From assembly GCA_016712225.1 (NCBI GenBank), contig JADJRL010000003.1:62001-126000 (forward strand): a DNA stretch of 64,000 nt. Reading direction: 5' to 3'. Shown here in pieces: positions 20,801 through 27,230 of the stretch. The DNA is from Candidatus Defluviibacterium haderslevense (GTDB lineage: Bacteria; Bacteroidota; Bacteroidia; Chitinophagales; Saprospiraceae). The notes under the pieces are model-generated. The model saw nothing but the letters and a program-made list of their open reading frames with translations. It ran no database searches and was not told the DNA's origin. Every line of letters starts with the position of its first letter. The stretch's first letter is position 1. The position numbers and the translations under genes are program-made.

Positions 20801-21776
20801 CCATAAATTCACAAATGGAGGTAATCATAAAATAAAAATGCAAGTGATTCGTAAAAAATCTGGTGGTCAGATTTGTGATGACTTTGAAAAATTAATCACA
20901 ATCAATGTAAATTGTTTTGGGTCTCCAAATAAAAAGGATGAAATTTCTTCTTGCAATATTGGAACTCAATTACGAGCAGGTATTCTTGGAGATGATGGCT
21001 ATTCCGACTTGTGGTCATCCATCTCTGGCGAACCAAAATTAATAAATGATCCAGGTAAAACCAATTCATGGTATTTAAAATTGGCAGGAAATTTAAATAG
21101 ATCGGATGCGATATACACTTCGTCACCTATATGTTTGGAATCAGATGATGTTGAACTCAGATTAAAATACAGAATACCGTTTGCAGAAAATCTTAAACAC
21201 GGCTCCAAAATAAAGATTTGCTTAAGTTCTGACCCTATCAACAAATTTATCAATAAGAATCCATTTGCTAATATGAATCTATTTAATGTAGCCAATTTCA
21301 AAATTCCTGAACATATTGGTGAATGGATCGAGTATTCCACTTCAGTGAATCTTTCCAGATGGAAGAATGAGTTGAAATGTTTATCATTTGAGGGCAAACA
21401 GGGATATGTCATCATTTATGTTGAAAATGAAATCGGAAATAATCTTAGAAATTCGCTCACAGAATTGGAGATTACTGATATTTGCATCGATCAAAGCACA
21501 ATAGAAACATCAACTAATGAAGATACAAAATATCAATTTACCGTATTTCCAAATCCTACACAAAGTGAATTTATATTCAGTCAATCGTCAGATCAGAAAC
21601 TACGTACAGAATTATTTATTTATAACCAAATGGGTCAATTGGTTGATCAATTCCAACTTACGTCTACACAACACAATTTAAATTTTGGAAAAAACTACAT
21701 ATCTGGATTTTATATTTTAAAAACTAAAATGGGAAACAAAACACATTATACCAAATTAATTAAACAATCCCATTAA
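11883..21776 (+). CDS. Giant Cys-rich multidomain T9SS type A cargo protein (HYR, PKD, SdrD-B)
   Basis: 3297 residues with an N-terminal signal sequence. Order of parts: a propeller-like domain at about 55-440; a PKD domain at about 461-540 (CWDFGDNPPC); four HYR-like modules at about 540-870 (NCPQDITISC, ASDSCGNTSSC, ATDMCGNKAIC); SdrD-B at about 1063-1140 (ENCNGIQDPSDLPGEGW); a PKD-like Cys-rich unit near 1165-1262; a second propeller-like domain at about 1266-1750; an isolated HYR module at about 2186-2273; carbohydrate-binding-like beta domains; alternating Cys-rich units at about 2456-3015; and a T9SS type A sorting domain at the end (FPNPTQSEFIF). The many paired Cys residues imply disulphide-stabilised extracellular modules. 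The role is unknown, probably surface or matrix. It is monocistronic, with a strong terminator after it. Confidence 0.88.
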   Translation: MKRSITFLFPFFLILLCSFKLETFQWAYDAHYKIISNNNCESYKCQSSSPLLIPNFKFYFGGANADYFTKVITFGGDYYAIGNSTGRASLTRISNAGNVMWTRELSITSAWNDLIITTNNEILLVGINGNYDNNAKSLIGTCTLSGIMNVKSYNYSNRESLTKIYLNPNPENPSFPYYIIGVSNSGGSSLDDILIINANSIGAINWSKNIYNPSQDFEFYRDISIQSNTGDMVIIGNNLGKAALVQINKSGTVINGVEYNENMRFNTIVSNSNPIVGYSHLLGGSNNATTVAQLMKVNGLSTILYNYKVDSLDAITKIIPKPGGGYYALGRGTIRGANRSVVLSLSEVGNSLTLDWSKTLSDNSSLYNFGYIGLMNTTQIAFTEGRQNAINGFGSTDGFISIDNLDFENCLTLKLNLKLSPLNSTNTTFFPSTNNLATPTPSILNANSPTYNQKNVCAFVCNVRFEIQPGNCGIIQFFPSTNQTGTLSYCWDFGDNPPCGSVIQNPIHQYQNNGSYTVCVTIKDGVNSCEDCKIINVSSVDNQAPNLNCPQDITISCKQSILPIVTGNPFVSDNLDPSPVISYTDQIVSSSPCDTSIKRTWLVIDRCNNKKSCTQFIAKKDNIKPNIICPADITIDCQFVPSTLLTGNATASDDCQSQIIISYTDQISYTKPCGSIIKRTFTAEDICGNKSTCVQKITKRDIEKPKIQCPKDITIKCEEDPLPALTGSPSATDNCQSILAFKYSDITNPDDPCNIKITRTWTASDSCGNTSSCNQIIIKKDLLPPAIQNCGRSFTVPGLSVGTDCSAFVNIISPTATDNCNSITLTNNVTNTSNATATYPSGTTIITWTATDMCGNKAICMDTVIILPCGCGDTCATSSLIINTGYDPYSSAVLPINSASSAWTLVASPDAGLSLPLPSTVILPFPSWHSQPSSQWISAYSMSSLNQNNPFPENPYSFQNCFCICRDSSQVTIYLSVLVDNVVDINLYQGSTLICPLLNISSSSTSAFRLPADVTTKTLILNAGTYCIRADLRNLSGVAMGLNIVGSISGAGLLASTCCEETNFLMGQKFIDENCNGIQDPSDLPGEGWTIQLKDNLDHVIATTITDDLGFYNFPNVPIGSYKVCEVQQAGFTNSFPALGYYIVDVTNNYSVINQLNFGNCITDTCCVNSNALEASVNQELIITRDSCRLCISHPGLTSCQQLIIDWGDMQESGPLTVAPNECHSYSQSGDYNICLTFEELDPNGLVCFSKDTCFNVCIECGVCTEKEFSLNWFKGFGHSSYPGNPSEPAIANVSDFYIDADATHYFTTGHYQGIASTNLPDFPGTAVAPNVTDCFVNKYELDGALVWSFSITGDQLDQGLVIKKSPSTNEFFVAGIFNSSSITFPSSIMPYNTTLIRKGNGTNVFLAKYLDLGTTVQLLWSLNMGNDQRMQISDLDIDNSGNPVIIGVFTNEINFDPITNTIGAVNNNRVEDFYLAKYDKAIGNLIWVKTLSSATTSGGAYPLGVSIDPNIDSIYVVGQFSNSVDFDNNALLELTGGPIGATAPFVAKFNTDGLCSWAYPIINPTLFSSCMSCDQGEASDIEAYNDGFIIGLNSIQFGSNYEFNPRGTPTPILNPPGLVKSYVARYNSNGELTCIPKYLDKGNRIKEVSVDPSGFAYLCGGTSVNGSNQEYEFVNAFIAKVDLDCNIKSFSIDGNKNDDAWSIVPSPNSFAVIGRTGSTDFNADPLRDATNNYSANNSSDIFIAKYSCICPADTVSSCCENISIEAIAVSTVDSTCCYTTNFTNNLGFNIIHADVHLLTAGWSFSNLIPSSGINLFAITATSFTIYPLGISIPSGITNDFLKFCLTGSAVAPTTQQIVFSWYEALPNGGKRIVCMDTITTNCAPIRPKGCMQIVESSVICNPEDPNEYCLKFKVKNESTEPAIGISLDILSAGYGMHDCAGTGFNDPYSITFGSVLNPGATSSVQCVKIYANIPVLTPTTICIQNALLLSNRGTCLDTNEFCILLEPCPCGYSCCINNPPHHFDDLPLGNLVNHTQIGWHPFSGLPTIIFGGCNNTSQSLLLYAGTRGLMSSSVEYYFSGVVGPDVIFKKGVTYCMKFCAKLNPVDYTTIGQLLVYTENEPINTSILLTSNNNWIEYTLTFTPTSDAYSLFFKNASAAPLDYGPSIQIDEICFQEPIPIFNDVTPPIFDCPLSESTNVVDSDCSYNYTIPNIPVTDDNGVESIMCNLDGHVVNIGSIYNLTQGVHQILFTAIDYCGNTAQCSYEIIIHCESCPCPNGNSGPNIVVNGDFEDGNVGFNSDYVFIPSPTSIIPGQYGIRNSFQLYNGSWSCQDHTNGDPLGNFLIADGPSPANAVWYQTYSLTDGEAFSFCFFANNLVRPNLNSVDPVILVRVNGLTVFGPQAIPEFPDTWIPITFQFVAGSNPSTISIFNVAVSGYADLAIDDISLSSCAIVKDTCECKSISNIVFGNPEFNRQASCNQTKPIEIPCPINELSFNVTGQLNCSDNCKNIVKYIIRDASGGTVQQGSATPSSPNFFGINGLVFTLFNPGALYTIEFIGICGMDSCICNIPFFIVPCNDCCKDKATFAALVESAISLTFDDKICKAKINISGLPQECNIEVVSVKWGDGSVSTGSYGNGDMIMHTYAPANVSYLIFIDVVEYDDNGKICNSYTLRKIVTPICEDCCNDKDYKKFKSLINQGFNLVVNDCEVTVTAPQFGKCFYFGSVPDFGDGPVPPTLVTNPSGTWTHTYNHNGTYNICVNVFAYDDGDTNNICWVKQMCTPVKVDACDSICRCNGFTNLSFHWDKTNNIPVKCNETATLICPPMDCAWSFTGELNCKGDCKSNNLDWKLVNQSTLILVASGTTMTYPNFGIYIPQHIVAIGGNYQLILTGHCDQNNCPCVINLILPGCTDPCPCDPQDLINDVNAGIDIITTLPNCTVCFQPKQLQDCDMVNWYLISNPNTPFATSLGNQTICHKFTNGGNHKIKMQVIRKKSGGQICDDFEKLITINVNCFGSPNKKDEISSCNIGTQLRAGILGDDGYSDLWSSISGEPKLINDPGKTNSWYLKLAGNLNRSDAIYTSSPICLESDDVELRLKYRIPFAENLKHGSKIKICLSSDPINKFINKNPFANMNLFNVANFKIPEHIGEWIEYSTSVNLSRWKNELKCLSFEGKQGYVIIYVENEIGNNLRNSLTELEITDICIDQSTIETSTNEDTKYQFTVFPNPTQSEFIFSQSSDQKLRTELFIYNQMGQLVDQFQLTSTQHNLNFGKNYISGFYILKTKMGNKTHYTKLIKQSH

Positions 21777-21796
21777 ATTCTAATGAGCATATTATG

Positions 21797-21841
21797 GCCG
21801 GTAACTTATGATTTAATATTATAAGTTGCCGGCATTTTTAT
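21797..21841 (+). terminator. Rho-independent terminator of the 3297-residue cargo gene
   Basis: A 13-base stem (GCCGGTAACTTAT at 21797-21809 with ATAAGTTGCCGGC at 21821-21833, one G-U pair) is followed by ATTTTTATT. It starts 20 bases after the stop codon. Confidence 0.85.
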
Positions 21842-21914
21842 TGCAATATAATACAAGAGAAATAATTATTTTAATAGCAACTTTGACATAGCATATCCTT
21901 GAATGAGATTTGAT

Positions 21915-21922
21915 TATCTTTG
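21915..21922 (+). promoter_or_regulatory. -7 promoter element upstream of the TlpA-like gene
   Basis: TATCTTTG matches TAnnTTTG and lies 18 bases before the ATG at 21940. A TTTG at 21882-21885 is too far upstream to be a good -33 partner, so the call is tentative. Confidence 0.35.
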
Positions 21923-21939
21923 CATCCTAATTGTGCACT

Positions 21940-22497
21940 ATGCTTAAATCCGTAAATATATTCATAAACATCTTACTTTTATCAAGTCTCTTCCTCCAAG
22001 CCCAACAACCCTCCCCCTCCCGCGTCATCACCGAAACCAGTCGCCCTACAGAAAAGATCAATAAAACATTTCCTTACGATATCGATCTGAAAAATGCGGA
22101 TGGACAAGTAGTCAATTCATCCAAACTATTCAAAAAAAATAAACGCGCTACGGTTTTGCTTTTTTGGATGACAACATGTGGACCATGTAGAATGGAACTT
22201 AATGCCATCTCTGGCAAATTCGATACCTGGAAGAAAAAAACAGATTTTGATTTCTATGCTATATCCATCGATTTTTCAGATCGAGTTGAACAATTTAACA
22301 CCAGGGTCAAAGAAAGTAAATGGCCTTTTCCGGCTTATATGGATATCCATCGGGAATTTCGATCGGTCATGCCAGGCGAATTAAATGGCTTGCCCCAATT
22401 ATTTGTTCTGGATCATAAGGGTACCGTCTTGTATCATACGAGAAGGTATATGCCAGGAGATGAAGATAAATTGTTTGAGGCACTGCAGAAATTGTAA
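21940..22497 (+). CDS. TlpA-like periplasmic thioredoxin-fold protein
   Basis: 185 residues from the ATG at 21940; a TTG nine bases earlier is less likely. A signal peptide (IFINILLLSSLFLQAQ) exports it. The thioredoxin fold follows, with the redox motif CGPC at about 80-83 in FWMTTCGPCRMEL, the FYAISIDFSD strand typical of TlpA/ResA proteins, and a cis-Pro loop in LNGLPQLFVLD. It probably reduces or exchanges disulphides in the periplasm. That fits a neighbourhood rich in Cys-containing secreted proteins, although the specific partner is unknown. It lies between a terminator and its own promoter-like element, so it appears to be transcribed alone. Confidence 0.85.
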   Translation: MLKSVNIFINILLLSSLFLQAQQPSPSRVITETSRPTEKINKTFPYDIDLKNADGQVVNSSKLFKKNKRATVLLFWMTTCGPCRMELNAISGKFDTWKKKTDFDFYAISIDFSDRVEQFNTRVKESKWPFPAYMDIHREFRSVMPGELNGLPQLFVLDHKGTVLYHTRRYMPGDEDKLFEALQKL

Positions 22498-22905
22498 ATC
22501 CTCTACAACATATTATTTTTTTTATATATTTAATCTGTATTTGATCCATTGCAAAACTTCGATTTCAAGCTTAATTTATGATTTAAAATTAATTTTTAAT
22601 TTCAGGCAGCTTTTCTTAAAGTTACTCGTTGATTCCATTTAGACTAAGTTGCTGTCTCCCGAGGCTTCGCGGCTTGGTTTTTACAAAATGTAGAGAAAAC
22701 GGTGTTCTTAAATTCAAATGTGGATTTTAGTACTTTTTAAGTTAAACACCTATCAAATCACAATAAATTATTAATGTTTGCCAAATAAAAAGAAAATTGT
22801 ATCTTTGGTGAAATTCTCAGAAAAAATGTTTTTTTTGAATTTAAAACGTATAATTTTATCATAACTTGTTATAAACAAATCTTTTACACATAAAACAAAT
22901 CTATA
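22498..22905. other. Intergenic region before the Omp28-like gene
   Basis: 408 bases without a supported gene. It holds a small GC-richer patch near 22655-22680 (CTCCCGAGGCTTCGCGG) of unknown nature, and the promoter listed at 22777-22807. No clear terminator follows the TlpA-like gene. Confidence 0.5.
22777..22807 (+). promoter_or_regulatory. Consensus Bacteroidota promoter for the Omp28-like gene
   Basis: TTTG at 22777-22780 and TATCTTTG at 22800-22807 with the ideal 19-base spacer. This is the best promoter match in the window and predicts a leader of about 90 bases. Confidence 0.7.
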
Positions 22906-24876
22906 ATGAAAAACATTTACCTTCTCCTCTTCATGTTCATTTCATTAGGTCTTTCTGGTCAGCTTATACCAAAAAAGATCTTATTTGAACATTTTACTCA
23001 AGCTTCTTGTGGTCCTTGTGCCGCACAAAACCCGGGTTTCCACGCTTTAATTGATCAACCAATCAACGATGGAAAATGGTTAACGCTTAAGTATCAGGTG
23101 TCTTGGCCTGGTTATGATCCAATGAATGAGCAAAATCCTACCGAAATTGCATCTCGGGTAACCTATTACAATGTTACTGGGGTTCCTACCATTGTAGGAA
23201 ACGGAAAAAGCTTAGGTCAACCTGGAGCTGTTACCCAAACTTATATGAACACCGAATCAGCAAAAACAACAGGTATTAAAATCACAGTTGATCATAATAT
23301 TACATTCAACCTTGACAGTGTATATATAACTGGTGTGGTTGAAAATGTAAATACAGCTTCTGTAACTGGTTCAGATTTTAGATTACACGTTGCTTTAGTT
23401 GAACATTTAATCGCATTTAATGATCCTCCTGGAAATAATGGTGAAACAGAATTCCGCGATGTTGTAAGAAAATTAGCTTACGGACCTGATGGATCTCCAT
23501 TAAGTAGTGGAGCAATAACTCCAGGTAAGAAATTTCCATTTACCATAGCAATGGCAATGCCTGATTATATCTATGACCCAAGCAATATTGCTGTAATTGC
23601 ATTTGTACAAACAAAAGTCAATAAGACAGTTCACCAATCAGAAATATCGCTTCCTAAAGCTTTACCTAACAATCCAAATTTTAGAGATATATCATTGGCT
23701 GACCTTTCTGAAGTTCCGTCTTTAGCTAAAGGATTTTGCGCTAATGACGTTAATCCTAAAGTAGAAATAACCAATCAATCTAAAGCTGATGTTAATGAAG
23801 TTGTCATTCGTACTACTTTTGATGGAATTGGACCAATAACTAAAGATTATACTTGGACTGGAACTTTAGCTCCTGGAGCAACTACTGAATTTGATATGGG
23901 AATTACCAAAGCACCAGGTGGAACACAAACATTCAGCATGCAAGTTGTATCTGTAAATGGAAGTCGTGATATCAATCTATTAAATAATATTATTCCTGGA
24001 ACCACTTTCTTTACTATGGATTCCAAAGGATATTCTAAAGTATTAAATGAAGATCTTGAAAATGTAACTTCTGCTCAATTCATTCCTCATACTTTGGAAA
24101 TTGAACAGGCATATAACTTTATGTTGCCATTTTCTACTGCTCAAATGAATGCTCAATTTGGATCTACTACACGCGCTGGTGCTTATGAAGAATCAGATGT
24201 TTTATTCTGGTTTTTATTCTGGCAAGTGGCTTACAAAGGTCAACAAGGTATCTTGATGTATGAAAATTTAGATTTCTCAACTAATACTGCACCAGGATTA
24301 CAATTCGATTATGCGTATGGTCAAATCCTAGGTACTGAAAACGATCAGTTTATTGTTGAAACTTCAGTTGACTGTGGTAAAACTTGGAAACAAGTTTGGA
24401 AAAAAACTGGAAAAGCATTAACTACCAAAACTGATTTAGGTAATACAACCCTTCCTTTCGTTCCATTAAAAGAACACTGGAAAACTGAAACAGTTCCTAT
24501 GCCAGCTCTTGCTGGTATTGATGGTGCTACTTTCAGATTCAGAGGTGTTTCTGCCAATGGAGATGCTTTATATTTGGATAATATCAAATTGGTTACCATT
24601 ACTGGAACTAATGATACAAAATCTGATAATTATAAAATGACAGCTGGAATGGATGCATTCGGAACCGGATTCATTGAAACAAATATACCTGCTGGTGAAT
24701 TAAAAAATATTACTTTCTATAATGCGAATGGAGCTATTGTAAATATGCCAACTAAACGTATTAATATCGGTGGTTTTGATTACTTCGAATTCGAAGCTCC
24801 ACAATCAGGTGTTTATATGATTAATGGTAATACTTCTAATCAATTATTCAGTACTAAAGTAATTATTACAAAATAA
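22906..24876 (+). CDS. Omp28-like thioredoxin-fold T9SS type A cargo protein
   Basis: 656 residues with a signal peptide (LLLFMFISLGLSG). The mature N-terminus has an Omp28-type thioredoxin-like domain at about 22-230: EHFTQASCGPCAAQNPGF, with C35-x-x-C38, and a cis-Pro loop in VTGVPTIVGNG. The middle (about 270-370) looks like a beta-sandwich with the APGATTEFD pattern. Then comes a jelly-roll-like region (about 390-560), and the last ~80 residues form a T9SS type A sorting domain (SGVYMING, ending KVIITK). It is probably a surface or outer-membrane protein; a redox role is possible because both Cys are kept. It is flanked by a consensus promoter and a strong terminator, so it is monocistronic. 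Confidence 0.83.
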   Translation: MKNIYLLLFMFISLGLSGQLIPKKILFEHFTQASCGPCAAQNPGFHALIDQPINDGKWLTLKYQVSWPGYDPMNEQNPTEIASRVTYYNVTGVPTIVGNGKSLGQPGAVTQTYMNTESAKTTGIKITVDHNITFNLDSVYITGVVENVNTASVTGSDFRLHVALVEHLIAFNDPPGNNGETEFRDVVRKLAYGPDGSPLSSGAITPGKKFPFTIAMAMPDYIYDPSNIAVIAFVQTKVNKTVHQSEISLPKALPNNPNFRDISLADLSEVPSLAKGFCANDVNPKVEITNQSKADVNEVVIRTTFDGIGPITKDYTWTGTLAPGATTEFDMGITKAPGGTQTFSMQVVSVNGSRDINLLNNIIPGTTFFTMDSKGYSKVLNEDLENVTSAQFIPHTLEIEQAYNFMLPFSTAQMNAQFGSTTRAGAYEESDVLFWFLFWQVAYKGQQGILMYENLDFSTNTAPGLQFDYAYGQILGTENDQFIVETSVDCGKTWKQVWKKTGKALTTKTDLGNTTLPFVPLKEHWKTETVPMPALAGIDGATFRFRGVSANGDALYLDNIKLVTITGTNDTKSDNYKMTAGMDAFGTGFIETNIPAGELKNITFYNANGAIVNMPTKRINIGGFDYFEFEAPQSGVYMINGNTSNQLFSTKVIITK

Positions 24877-24902
24877 AAAATAAGTTTTATAACTATTTTA
24901 TA

Positions 24903-24932
24903 AGCCGAATCATCTGATTCGGCTTTTTTTTT
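24903..24932 (+). terminator. Rho-independent terminator of the Omp28-like gene
   Basis: AGCCGAATCA (24903-24912) pairs perfectly with TGATTCGGCT (24915-24924) around a two-base loop and runs into a nine-base T-tract. Confidence 0.92.
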
Positions 24933-25390
24933 ATTCTTTTATATCAAGTATTGATAAAGCGGTTTATGGAATGATATCTCACTACAACATAATCCAGTCT
25001 AATATCAGAACTCCTTGCCCAGTTCACGAATATTGGGAAATCTTTTGCGCTTGATCGTAAATTAAAATAAAGGAATATATATTATCAATTAGTTGTCATA
25101 GAAATTTGGATCGGCCTTAAGATGAACGAACAGAAAGACATAGAAATGTCATTCTGTGAAGTGAACCTAAATAATTGGCGAAGTCCTTGTAGCCAATTTT
25201 TTAGGCATGGAGGAAGCCGCATTGAAAATAAAAAGAAAAAATTCAAAACTGTATGAGCTCAACAGTATACAAAACAAAAGACCAGGAAAGCGAGGTGAGC
25301 AAGGGTGATACCAATCAAAAGAAACAAGGCCAATGGCGAGTTTTTTGAATTTAGGTTTCATGAAATCATTTTAGGCTTAGACCTTAAAGC

Positions 25391-25416
25391 CCTGCCTGCG
25401 TGGCTAGTCAGGCAGG
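25391..25416. repeat. CCTGCCTG / CAGGCAGG inverted repeat
   Basis: The eight-base arms at 25391-25398 and 25409-25416 enclose a ten-base loop. GC-rich palindromes of this kind are, from general recollection, common between genes in Bacteroidota; copy number in this genome cannot be seen here. Confidence 0.6.
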
Positions 25417-25428
25417 CTAGAATTTTTG

Positions 25429-25455
25429 GTTCTTTTTTTTTCATGAAAAAAGAAC
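25429..25455. repeat. GTTCTTTTTT / AAAAAAGAAC inverted repeat
   Basis: The ten-base arms at 25429-25438 and 25446-25455 surround a short loop, 13 bases after the CCTGCCTG palindrome. With its T-run it could act as a terminator-like structure, but no gene ends just before it, so it may belong to an interspersed element. Confidence 0.5.
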
Positions 25456-25777
25456 AAAAAGTAATCCGTAAAAACAAGTTTTAAAACAATAAGAGAATGT
25501 CAATCGACCAATATGTTTTTATTTTATCGCTTATATAGCTTGCGAAAGCAAGGAGGTATTAAAATAAGGTTTTGTAATGTTTTTTTAAGTATTGAAAATA
25601 AAGGTTCTATTCAAATACTTAAAGTACAACTCATCTCGTCGTGGACCAGACAAAGATCTACGGTCGCACTACCCTCGAGATACGGCTGCAGGACCAAGCC
25701 CCCACTAATGAACCATAAATTCGATTTAGTTAGAACAAAGTGGATTGAATTGTAATACTCATCATCCCTTATTCCAA

Positions 25778-25809
25778 TTTCTCCATCCTCATATTCTTCC
25801 TTACCTTTG
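25778..25809 (+). promoter_or_regulatory. Promoter close to the sdaA start codon
   Basis: TACCTTTG at 25802-25809 fits TAnnTTTG; TTTC at 25778-25781 is a near-match -33 element with a 20-base spacer. The -7 box ends eight bases before the ATG at 25818, so the transcript would be nearly leaderless. Confidence 0.45.
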
Positions 25810-25817
25810 AATAATAT

Positions 25818-27230
25818 ATGGAGCGAATTAGTGTTTTTGATATTTTTAAAATAGGCGTAGGTCCTTCAAGTTCACATACCATGGGACCATGGAAGGCAGC
25901 ACTTGAATTCCTCCAGGAAGTAGGTAATCAATCAGAAAAGTTGAGTCATGTTCATGTAGAACTATATGGCTCACTGGCCAAAACTGGAAAAGGGCATGGC
26001 ACCGATGTAGCGGTTATTCTGGGTTTGATGGGTCATCATCCGGAAACCATTCCCATTGATCAGGTGGGTTATTTAGTTTCTGAAGTAGAACGCTCGCAGA
26101 CTTTACATTTCGGAAATATAAAGTGGATTCCTTTCAATCCTCAGGAGGACATCATCTTTTATATGAACCAAACGCTTCCTTATCATGCCAATGGTGTTCG
26201 GTTTAGATGTTTTTTTACAGATGAAACTTCGTATAGTGCTACTTATTATTCAATAGGTGGCGGGTTCATCGTCAAAGAAGGTGTTGAAGATTCCAAATCT
26301 CAAATTGTTATGCCCTACCCGATCGATACGGGTGAAGATCTTAAATCCTGGTGTGAATCTTTGAATCATTCCATTTCCGAAATAGTCATGCACAATGAAT
26401 TAGCCCTTCGGCCTGAATCTCAGATACACGATGAATTGATGCGTATCTGGCAAGTCATGAAAGAATGCATTTATACTTCCTGCCATATCGAAGGCATCCT
26501 TCCCGGAGGTCTTAATGTGCAGCGAAGAGCTTTCCAAATGGCAGCTAATTTAATGGGAGATAACACCTACTCCAATGTAGATGAATGGATCGCGATCATC
26601 AAAAAAGGACCTCATACTTTTAACTCTACATTAAAATGGTTGAGCTGTTTCGCACTTGCAGTGAATGAAGAAAATGCTGCTTTCGGGCGTATCGTAACGG
26701 CGCCAACTAACGGCGCTGCTGGAGTCATTCCCGCCGTATTAATGTACCATGTATGTTTCTCTGATCATTTCCAGGAAAAAGATATTATTACCTTTTTATT
26801 GACTGCCGGCGAATTGGGTAGTCTGTTTAAAAAAGGAGCCACCATTTCGGCAGCTATGGGCGGATGCCAGGCTGAAATTGGGGTTTCATCCGCCATGGCT
26901 GCAGGAGCTCTGGCAGAAGTCCTCGGTGGTGATTTCCAGCAAGCCATGATGGCAGCCGAAATTGCTATGGAGCATCACCTTGGCATGACCTGTGATCCTA
27001 TAGGCGGTCTTGTTCAAATACCCTGCATCGAACGCAATACCATGGGCGCCATTAAAGCCGTCACAGCGTGCCAAATTGCTTTGGATTCAGATCCCGAAAA
27101 AGCGCTCGTTTCCCTCGATGCTGTAATTAAAACCATGAAGGCAACGGCTATTGACATGAATACCAAATACAAAGAAACAGCTGATGGTGGACTAGCCTTG
27201 GTTTTCTCAGTCAATCTGGTAGAATGCTAA
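25818..27230 (+). CDS. sdaA: L-serine ammonia-lyase (single-chain, iron-sulphur)
   Basis: 470 residues, the usual length for the fused one-chain enzyme that converts L-serine to pyruvate and ammonia in the cytoplasm. The N-terminal beta-type domain has the GVGPSSSHTMGP motif at about 13-24; the C-terminal alpha-type catalytic domain follows with TAPTNGAAGVIPAVL. The three Cys that bind the 4Fe-4S cluster are C350 (GGCQAE), C392 (MTCDPIGG) and C403 (IPCIERN), with the 42- and 11-residue spacing expected of the family. The ATG start is supported by the direct match of the N-terminus. It stands alone between two gene-free regions, with a promoter-like element very near the start. Assignment is firm. 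Confidence 0.97.
   Translation: MERISVFDIFKIGVGPSSSHTMGPWKAALEFLQEVGNQSEKLSHVHVELYGSLAKTGKGHGTDVAVILGLMGHHPETIPIDQVGYLVSEVERSQTLHFGNIKWIPFNPQEDIIFYMNQTLPYHANGVRFRCFFTDETSYSATYYSIGGGFIVKEGVEDSKSQIVMPYPIDTGEDLKSWCESLNHSISEIVMHNELALRPESQIHDELMRIWQVMKECIYTSCHIEGILPGGLNVQRRAFQMAANLMGDNTYSNVDEWIAIIKKGPHTFNSTLKWLSCFALAVNEENAAFGRIVTAPTNGAAGVIPAVLMYHVCFSDHFQEKDIITFLLTAGELGSLFKKGATISAAMGGCQAEIGVSSAMAAGALAEVLGGDFQQAMMAAEIAMEHHLGMTCDPIGGLVQIPCIERNTMGAIKAVTACQIALDSDPEKALVSLDAVIKTMKATAIDMNTKYKETADGGLALVFSVNLVEC

Larger units (their letters stand above)
24933..25777. other. Long gene-free region with hairpins, possible degenerate interspersed element
   Basis: About 850 bases with no credible full gene. A 44-codon frame (25122-25256) and an overlapping frame reading ANFLGMEEAALKIKRKN look like remnants; short frames at 25167-25361 (minus) and 25513-25755 (plus) are not supported. 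The region also has the two hairpins listed separately, a small GAAA-loop hairpin at 25539-25552, and a GC-richer patch at about 25630-25710 unlike its surroundings. It could be a decayed repeat element or a non-coding RNA; neither is shown. Confidence 0.4.

Noticed and set aside
20999..21415. 138-codon frame on the minus strand
   Set aside because: It lies entirely inside the 3297-residue cargo gene, whose frame has clear domains through this point, and it has no recognisable motif.
21882..21885. TTTG as the -33 box of the TlpA-like gene
   Set aside because: The spacing to TATCTTTG is 29 bases, far from the usual 17-20.
25167..25361. 64-codon minus-strand frame in the region before sdaA
   Set aside because: Low-complexity composition, no start context or motif, and it overlaps a region that looks like decayed or repeat DNA.
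25513..25755. 80-codon plus-strand frame before sdaA
   Set aside because: It crosses an AT-rich part and a GC-richer patch with no coherent protein pattern, and no family resemblance was found by eye.
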